Positions 25,702-30,457 of a stretch of DNA of 30,457 nt are shown here, piece by piece. Source of the stretch: CAVQFB01 sp963711675 (GTDB lineage Bacteria > Acidobacteriota > Terriglobia > Terriglobales > Acidobacteriaceae); assembly GCA_963711675.1 (NCBI GenBank), contig CAVQFB010000014.1, positions 1 through 30,457 of the forward strand. The letters are read 5' to 3'. Position 1 is the first letter of the stretch, and each line of letters starts with the position of its first letter. Below the pieces are notes generated by a model, which saw only the letters and a list, made by a program, of their open reading frames with translations, ran no database searches and was not told the origin of the DNA. A program made the position numbers and the translations under genes.

Positions 25702-26066
25702 CTAATTACGAATGATGACCTCCGGATCCAGAATCACTTTGTTGTTGCTGTCCAGGATCTCGTACTTGTAGTGGTGGTGATCGGTTGTCGCCTGGCTGTT
25801 GCATCTCTCGCAAATCGCAGCCATCGCGCGGATTGGTCCGGAACTGACCAAGCCATTCTTGGGCACGTGGAACGCGCCCCTTGCATAAACGGCGAGCCGT
25901 TGTAGCCCGGCACACTTGGGTCCGGGTCCAGAAAATGTACAGTCACCGCCTCGGTGCAACTCCACTCCAACTCGTCCCCATGACTCTTGCTCAGCAATAT
26001 GGAATCGTAATCTACCTTTCTGTTGGCTACGTCGATTTTGACGATAACTCCTGTCACGGTCGTCAT
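25702..26066 (-). pseudogene. Small CxxC/HYKY protein, copy 1, one frameshift
   Basis: ATG 26066 has a strong ribosome-binding site (AGGAGGAAG, 6 bases away). It begins MTTVTGVIVKIDVANRKVDY and runs to GYNGSPFMQGA. There, in a G4 run (about 25882-25885), the frame shifts to FHVPKNGLVSSGPIRAMAAI, CERCNSQATTDHHHYKYEIL, and ends NKVILDPEVIIRN. One more G (FMQGGAFHVP) would restore a protein of about 121 residues. Shared with copy 2 at 26346-26789 are FHVP, CxxC (CERC), HYKY and DPEVIIRN at the very end. The Cys pair and nearby His suggest metal binding or redox, but the family is not recognised. There is no signal peptide. Either a pseudogene or one sequencing error. Confidence 0.6.
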
Positions 26067-26154
26067 ATTCCACTTCCTCCTCGATAGGCTGTATGAAACG
26101 TATTAAACCTGGGTTCCACCGCGCCGTCTGTCTCAACGTACAGTGCTAGAGCTT

Positions 26155-26270
26155 GTCTCATAAATAGTTTGGGGAGGGCACGGCTTTTAGCCGTGCCGCC
26201 CTGCCCCCTAAAGACTGGGCTTTAGCCCCTGAGGGCGTGAGCCAGAACCCCGGGGAATCATTTATGAGAC
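26155..26270. mobile_element. 116-bp MITE-like element with 11-bp terminal inverted repeats
   Basis: The ends are GTCTCATAAAT (26155-26165) and ATTTATGAGAC (26260-26270), perfectly inverted. Inside are a 9-3-9 hairpin GGCACGGCT-TTT-AGCCGTGCC (26177-26197) and GGGCTTTAGCCC. It has no coding capacity and no clear target-site duplication. It sits between the two paralogous CxxC genes, upstream of copy 1. A miniature transposable element or a large dispersed palindrome are both possible. Confidence 0.6.
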
Positions 26271-26291
26271 CAGTTGTAGTTCCGCGCGTGC

Positions 26292-26326
26292 CCCACTCAC
26301 CCGCTTTTTTTTGGCGAATGAGTGGG
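26292..26326. terminator. T-rich hairpin after CxxC copy 2
   Basis: CCCACTCA and TGAGTGGG pair around a loop with eight consecutive T residues (with CCGC and GGCG partly extending the stem). It lies 20 bases past the minus-strand stop at 26346. It belongs to the same hairpin class as in the composite repeats. Confidence 0.5.
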
Positions 26327-26345
26327 AGTTGATACACCATGTTGG

Positions 26346-26789
26346 CTAGTTCCGGATGATGACCTCCGGATCTGCGAGAACTTTGCCATTCTTCTTGTCT
26401 TCGATAATCGAGTATTTGTAATGACCCTGCCCATGCGACGACACACTCCATGGACATTCGTCGCAGGCGGCAACTGCATCCGCTATACGCCCAGACACGA
26501 CGGCCATCTCTCCGCTGGGTACATGGAACTCCTTATCGGCAAAAGGACCCTCTTCGAAGTGCACCATGACGCTGGTGTCGGGGTCTGTGCAATACCAGGC
26601 CACTTCTTGTGTAGCTTCAATCAGTGGGATCGGATCGGGCGTCGGCGATCGCCACTTTCCGACCGAATTTGTGAGGTGCTTGAGACTCAATGTCGATTCT
26701 TACCGGAACCAACTGCAGCTGATTCACGGCCACCAGTCTTGGCTTTGCTGCTGTAGGTACTGGCGGGTACTCGTCACTGCTGTTGCCAT
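26346..26789 (-). pseudogene. Small CxxC/HYKY protein, copy 2, at least two frameshifts
   Basis: GGAGGTGG sits just before ATG 26789, which opens MATAVTSTRQYLQQQSQD. The protein-like reading then continues one frame over (VAVNQLQLVPVRIDIESQAP then HKFGRKVAIADARSDP). After a second shift it continues in the frame that stays open to the end (IEATQEVAWYCTDPDTSVMV, FHVPSGEMAVVSGRIADAVA, CDECPW, HYKYSIIEDKKNGKVLADPE then VIIRN). It shares FHVP, CxxC (CDEC), HYKY and the terminal DPEVIIRN with copy 1, and the first bases upstream of both genes (CCTGGGTTC) are alike. A product starting at an internal ATG 26690 is unlikely, as it lacks a ribosome-binding site. Function is unknown. Confidence 0.55.
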
Positions 26790-26834
26790 AATCCACCTCC
26801 TGGATTACCTTCCTGAAAATTTTGAGCCTGGGTT

Positions 26835-29441
26835 CTAACGGGGCCGTTTGGCTGAGTCTGCAGGGCTCTTCTCCTGCAGAAGTTGTTGAAATTGTTTATT
26901 GGTGTGCAAGTTGTCAAAGCCGATCGCGCTGGCAACAAGAGTCGGCGACAGCCCGAGCGCAAACCCTCTACGCAGCGATCGAATCGCTGAGACTTGATCG
27001 TCAAGTTGGCTGGCCACCAGAGCTGCGTTCAGGTGCACTTCGGCGCTGGTGGGCGCTATGGCAAGCGCCTTGTTCAAGCTCGCGAACGCCGCTTGCTTCT
27101 CCTTGAGCATGGCGTGATAGACGCCGAGATAGCTCAGCAACTGAGCATCGTGCGGGTTGACGCGCAGCTCTTCTTCCCCCAGCGCAATGGCGCGCCGGTA
27201 AGCGGCAAGCGACTCCTGCCGGTGCTGTCCGTCCCAGTAGTACGCATCGGCCAGATTCCCCCACGATGATCGCTGACGATCGTCGAGCTTCAGCGCCTGT
27301 TCGTTGGCATGCGCAGCGTCCGGAAATCGTCTCTGGTAGAAGTACGCCACTCCCAGATTCGAGTAAGCATCATGGGTAGGAGTAACCCTGGTCGACTTCT
27401 CGCAAACCGGCACGGCATCCGCATAACCCCCCGCCATGATGTAAGTCCCGCACAGATTGCTGTAGCCGCGCGGATTGTCGGGAGCCAGCTTCGTGACTTG
27501 GGCGAACTCTTTAGCGGCTTCCTCATACCGCGCCTGCCGGTATAGGAATCCGCCCAGCCAGTTGTATCCCGCCCAGTACTCCGGGCGCGTCCGGATGGCA
27601 CTGCGATAAGTCTGCTCTGCCGCCGCCACCTCCCCCATGTGCTCGTAGGCGAAGGCCAGCCCTCGATAAGCGTTATCGTCCGTGGCATCGGCCCTCAGCG
27701 CGCGCTGAAACTCATCGGCTGCTTCCTCATACTTGCCGGTGCCGTTGTACACCGTTCCGAGGCAGCTGTGCCCGTATCCATCCGCACTCTGACAAGCCCC
27801 CAGCGCCTGGTCCACCCACGCCCGATCATGCGTGCGCTGGTATTTGATCCAGTAGCTTTCGCCCAGCCCGGCATGCGCCAGCACAAAGTTAGGATCTCTT
27901 TCCAGTGCCCGCTGAAACAGTTCGATCGCGCTCTCCACATTCTCCGGATTCTGATACTCCTGCAAATACCCGCGCCCGCGCAGGTAGAAGTCATACGCAG
28001 CCGGCTGGCTCGTTCCACGAGATGCAAGCGTCTTTCGCTCCGGCGCGCTAAGTTCCAGTTGCAAGGCACGCAGCGCGCTGTCCACCACGCGGTCTTCCAG
28101 CGCAAAAGGATCGGACACATCGGCGGTGATCGCGTCCGCGCGCAACACTCCACGCGTGCCCGCATCCACCAGGTCGTAGACGACTCGAACCTTTCCTCCG
28201 GATTGACGAATGCTCCCCTCGAGCGCCAGGTTGACTCCCAGTTCCGTATGCGCCTGCGCCACCGACGCGGTTGAGAGTCTCTGAATCTCGCTCGGCGGCA
28301 CCAACTGCAGCGGATAGCGGTCCGTGAGTTGTGTCAGCTTGGCCGTCAAGGTCGCCGTCACGCCGTCGGCAAAGGCTCGCGCATCGGGATCGTTCGCCGC
28401 GGCCGCAAATGGCAGCACTGCCAGATATTTCTTTTCGGGCAGGGAAGGCTTCCTCGGCCAGGGGATTACCGAAAGTGCAAGCACCACGAACAGCAGCGAC
28501 ATTCCAGGTCGGACCGCGCCCTTCAACCACCTCGGCCATCGCCACCGATGCCCTCCGCTCTCGCGCAGCACCCGCAAATCAACCAACAGGTCGGCAGCAC
28601 TGCTGTAGCGTCCCTGCGGATCCTTCGCCAGCATCCTCTCGACGATCCGCTCCAGTTCCTCCGGAACTCCGCGCACCAACTCTCCGATCGGACGAGGCCG
28701 ATGGTGCAGGATGTGATCCGCCGTCCCGATCAGCTTCTCCGTCTGGAAAGGATGTTTGGCGGTCAGCATTTCGTAGAACACAATCCCGAGAGAAAATATG
28801 TCGGCGCGTCCATCCACCTCCTGCTCCAGCAGAACTTCCGGAGCCATGTAGCCCGGCGTGCCCACACAGCCCAGGCGCTGGCTCTCCTGGCTGACCGTCA
28901 CTGCCGTCGGGGTAGTGAACCGGAGCCGCTGCGCGAGGCCGAAGTCGAGGATCTTCACGTGGTCCGCGCCGGTGAGCATGATGTTGTCCGGCTTGAGGTC
29001 GCGGTGAACGATGCCTTTCTGCTGTGCTTCGGCGAGAGCCTCCGCACATTGCAGGGCCACATGAATAAAGGAGTCCCACGCCATCGGCCCCGCCCCCTGC
29101 AGCCGCTTCCGCAGCGTGATTCCCTCCACGTACTCCATCACCAGGAAAAGCTCGTCGCGGTCTTCGACCACGTCGTAGACGCTGGCGATGTGTTCTGAGC
29201 TGAGCGCAGAGGCGCGTTGCGCTTCTCTCAGGATGTGGCGGCGCGCCTCGGGATCGGTTCGCAGTTTGCGGCTGACACGCTTGAGGGCTACCGGGCGTTG
29301 CAGCTTCGTGTCTTCGGCGTAGTAGACCTCTCCCATGCCGCCCGCGCCCAGCTTGGAGCGAATCCTGAACCGGTCCACGCGGCAGCCCGTAAGATCCTCG
29401 GGGAGAGGAAACGGTATCGGCACTGCGCGGGCGCTGCTCAT
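26835..29441 (-). CDS. Transmembrane Ser/Thr protein kinase with TPR sensor region, second
   Basis: This is an 868-residue Hanks-type receptor kinase counted from ATG 29441 (an in-frame GTG at 29468 would add nine residues). Key residues are the Gly loop GAGGMG (32-37), Lys54 in VALKRV, HRDLKPDN (146-153), DFG (166-168) and APE (200-202). One membrane helix follows at about 313-328 (GMSLLFVVLALSVIP). The outer region starts with a TolB-like segment (YLAVLPFAAAANDPDARAFA). It ends in about ten TPR-like units (for example AIELFQRALERDPNFVLAHA and EAAKEFAQVTKLAPDNPRGY). It has the same architecture as the kinase at 21331 but is divergent in sequence. The disrupted CxxC genes follow on the same strand 46 bases downstream, so they may have been co-transcribed. 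Confidence 0.93.
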   Translation of the reverse strand: MSSARAVPIPFPLPEDLTGCRVDRFRIRSKLGAGGMGEVYYAEDTKLQRPVALKRVSRKLRTDPEARRHILREAQRASALSSEHIASVYDVVEDRDELFLVMEYVEGITLRKRLQGAGPMAWDSFIHVALQCAEALAEAQQKGIVHRDLKPDNIMLTGADHVKILDFGLAQRLRFTTPTAVTVSQESQRLGCVGTPGYMAPEVLLEQEVDGRADIFSLGIVFYEMLTAKHPFQTEKLIGTADHILHHRPRPIGELVRGVPEELERIVERMLAKDPQGRYSSAADLLVDLRVLRESGGHRWRWPRWLKGAVRPGMSLLFVVLALSVIPWPRKPSLPEKKYLAVLPFAAAANDPDARAFADGVTATLTAKLTQLTDRYPLQLVPPSEIQRLSTASVAQAHTELGVNLALEGSIRQSGGKVRVVYDLVDAGTRGVLRADAITADVSDPFALEDRVVDSALRALQLELSAPERKTLASRGTSQPAAYDFYLRGRGYLQEYQNPENVESAIELFQRALERDPNFVLAHAGLGESYWIKYQRTHDRAWVDQALGACQSADGYGHSCLGTVYNGTGKYEEAADEFQRALRADATDDNAYRGLAFAYEHMGEVAAAEQTYRSAIRTRPEYWAGYNWLGGFLYRQARYEEAAKEFAQVTKLAPDNPRGYSNLCGTYIMAGGYADAVPVCEKSTRVTPTHDAYSNLGVAYFYQRRFPDAAHANEQALKLDDRQRSSWGNLADAYYWDGQHRQESLAAYRRAIALGEEELRVNPHDAQLLSYLGVYHAMLKEKQAAFASLNKALAIAPTSAEVHLNAALVASQLDDQVSAIRSLRRGFALGLSPTLVASAIGFDNLHTNKQFQQLLQEKSPADSAKRPR

Positions 29442-29643
29442 AGTTGACACCCGCAACCGCGAAATCACACGTAGGCGTGATCCGCTGTGACCTGGAATAT
29501 CGGCCCGGAACTACAGCGCGGGTGACCAAGCAGCACAACTCGACTCTCAAGAGTCCACTGCTCTTCACCGCGCCGACTTCACACTCATTCTCTCGCCGCC
29601 ACGAGTGGAAAAGGCGACAGAACGACTGTAGAACCGTTAGAGC

Positions 29644-29697
29644 CCTCCCAATTTGGGAGGAAACGATTCCGGTGTGGGGCGGACACTCTTGTCCGCC
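29644..29697. repeat. Two adjacent hairpins in the gap after kinase promoter region
   Basis: CCTCCCAA-T-TTGGGAGG (29644-29660) is followed by GGCGGAC-ACTCTT-GTCCGCC (29678-29697). Both are perfect. They start a 460-base non-coding stretch (29640-30103) that is almost entirely palindromic repeats, between the divergent kinase and the gene at 30104. A partial CCCAGG-type arm (GGGACCTGGGATTCC, about 29806) also lies here. Confidence 0.65.
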
Positions 29698-29854
29698 AAA
29701 AAGTCGGGACGTGTGTCCCACTCGCAGGCTCGTGAACCAGGGGTGTCGAAGGGGAGTTTGTCGACGGTCGCCGCGATCGCTGGGTGCCCCTCGCGCGATT
29801 TTCGGGACCTGGGATTCCACTGCCACGAGTCCAGCGTGTCAGGAATCGTGTCAG

Positions 29855-29874
29855 GGCATCGCTTTAGCGATGCC
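29855..29874. repeat. Perfect 9-2-9 hairpin related to the tandem-array hairpin
   Basis: GGCATCGCT-TT-AGCGATGCC, preceded by GTCAG and followed by GTC, like the 15255 hairpin (GGTACCGCT-TC-AGCGGTACC, preceded by TATCAG and followed by GTC). Arm bases that differ do so in pairs. Confidence 0.75.
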
Positions 29875-29950
29875 GTCAGCACAGACGAATCGATATCGGC
29901 TTTAGCCGCTGCTTTATTTTCCCGGGGAATGACGATAAGGCCCGGAGTGC

Positions 29951-29982
29951 CCCAGGTCTCGCGGCGGTTTTCGAGACCTGGG
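29951..29982. repeat. CCCAGG-type palindrome, copy 4
   Basis: CCCAGGTCTCG and CGAGACCTGGG form a perfect 11-bp stem with the loop CGGCGGTTTT. The arms equal copy 3 (24052), while the loop is three bases longer. It lies about 120 bases before the gene at 30104. Confidence 0.75.
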
Positions 29983-30061
29983 ATTCCATGCACTTTCCAA
30001 TTCCCCGATTGCTCAATTCTTCTCACCCTCCCTTGTGAGCCGCACCCTTGACTTAACTGCT

Positions 30062-30090
30062 AGATATCACGCATACGTTAGTGTATATCT
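30062..30090. promoter_or_regulatory. Imperfect AT-rich inverted repeat before the 30104 gene
   Basis: AGATATCAC and GTGTATATCT are imperfectly inverted around GCATACGTTA, ending 13 bases before ATG 30104. TTGACT lies just upstream at 30048. The AT-richness contrasts with the GC-rich surroundings. It may be an operator at a promoter, inferred from position only. Confidence 0.35.
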
Positions 30091-30103
30091 TATAAGTATT
30101 ACC

Positions 30104-30457
30104 ATGTCGTCACACGATAACTCGACTAACCAGCCCGACAACTCCTTTGCTCTCAAGATTTTTCCTCTAACCCTCAACGATCCAGAGATTTACCCCATGT
30201 CAACACCCCAAAACTCTGATTCCAAAAGACCGCAGGGGGAGGGGGGTATACCCCAATCCGAAGAAGGACTCATATTTCTCATGTCATTCGCTGCCGATAT
30301 TCCTCGTTGTCAACACGTCAAGGTCAACGGTGTTCAGTGTGGCTCACCCGCTCTCCGTCACAAGCGCTTTTGCTATTTCCACCACTCCTGGCGCGAAGTC
30401 TCCAGCCCGAGCCCGCGTGCCAGAGCCCGTGCCCATAGCAACGCCGAAGGCGCTGAG
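30104..30457 (+). CDS. Small Cys/His zinc-binding-type protein, 3' end cut by window
   Basis: The frame is open from ATG 30104 to the last base, 118 codons, so the gene continues outside the window. After a Ser/Asn/Pro-rich N-terminus (MSSHDNSTNQPDNSFALKIF) comes the motif RCQHVKVNGVQCGSPALRHK followed by RFCYFHHSW. The spacing is C-x9-C-x10-C-x2-H, as for a compact zinc-binding module. Basic residues follow (SPRARARAHSNAEGAE). I believe modules of the form 'CxxxxxNGxxCgsPAlrxxxFCyfH' recur in Acidobacteriota, but their function is unknown to me. ATG 30197 or 30280 (MSFAADIPRCQH) are alternative starts, since no ribosome-binding site precedes 30104. Confidence 0.6.
   Translation, partial: MSSHDNSTNQPDNSFALKIFPLTLNDPEIYPMSTPQNSDSKRPQGEGGIPQSEEGLIFLMSFAADIPRCQHVKVNGVQCGSPALRHKRFCYFHHSWREVSSPSPRARARAHSNAEGAE

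Noticed and set aside
28579..29826. A 415-codon minus-strand frame overlapping the second kinase
   Set aside because: It is a shifted frame of the kinase gene, with Arg-rich sequence and no motifs.
29637..30026. A 129-codon minus-strand frame in the right gap
   Set aside because: It is made of translated palindromic repeats (for example the CCCAGG hairpin) and has no ribosome-binding site.

Overview
The window looks like a chromosomal segment of a soil-type Acidobacteriota (Terriglobia-like) genome. This rests on gene content: kinase-TPR fusion receptors, secreted carboxypeptidase-regulatory-domain proteins, an FG-GAP/Ig-like surface protein, secreted beta-propellers, and dense families of intergenic palindromes. 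No rRNA, tRNA, CRISPR array, transposase or phage gene was seen.

Left arm (1-5.5 kb): two small secreted proteins are followed by a decay zone. It holds a coding trace (1231-1479, -), a C-terminal fragment of an SRAP/YedK-type peptidase (1612-1776, -), a K+-transporting ATPase subunit A gene (kdpA, 1925-3639, -) broken by at least eight frameshifts, a small membrane protein, a TPR protein with two frameshifts, and a frameshifted small membrane protein. A conserved-looking 79-residue protein (5206-5445, -) closes the arm.

Middle (5.5-21.3 kb): genes are intact. A Tat-exported multicopper oxidase overlaps a DoxX-family membrane protein. Two secreted beta-propellers flank a second SRAP fragment. 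An 818-residue FG-GAP protein has a CRP-like palindrome upstream. Next come a methylmalonate-semialdehyde-type dehydrogenase and a class III aminotransferase, separated by a 58/60-bp tandem array; together they suggest beta-alanine, valine or related amino acid catabolism. After these are two overlapping secreted regulatory-domain proteins and a GNAT acetyltransferase.

Right arm (21.3-30.5 kb): two transmembrane Ser/Thr kinases with extracytoplasmic TolB-like/TPR regions flank a cation-diffusion-facilitator transporter, a run of roughly 250-bp composite intergenic repeats, a 116-bp element with 11-bp terminal inverted repeats, and two frameshifted paralogous genes for small CxxC proteins. The right edge cuts a gene for a small Cys/His zinc-binding-type protein.

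The most unusual signals are (1) several palindrome families whose arms differ between copies yet keep pairing, one of which has expanded into the tandem array; (2) the paired, both disrupted, CxxC/HYKY/DPEVIIRN small-protein genes; and (3) the concentration of single-base frameshifts in two zones while neighbouring long genes are clean.
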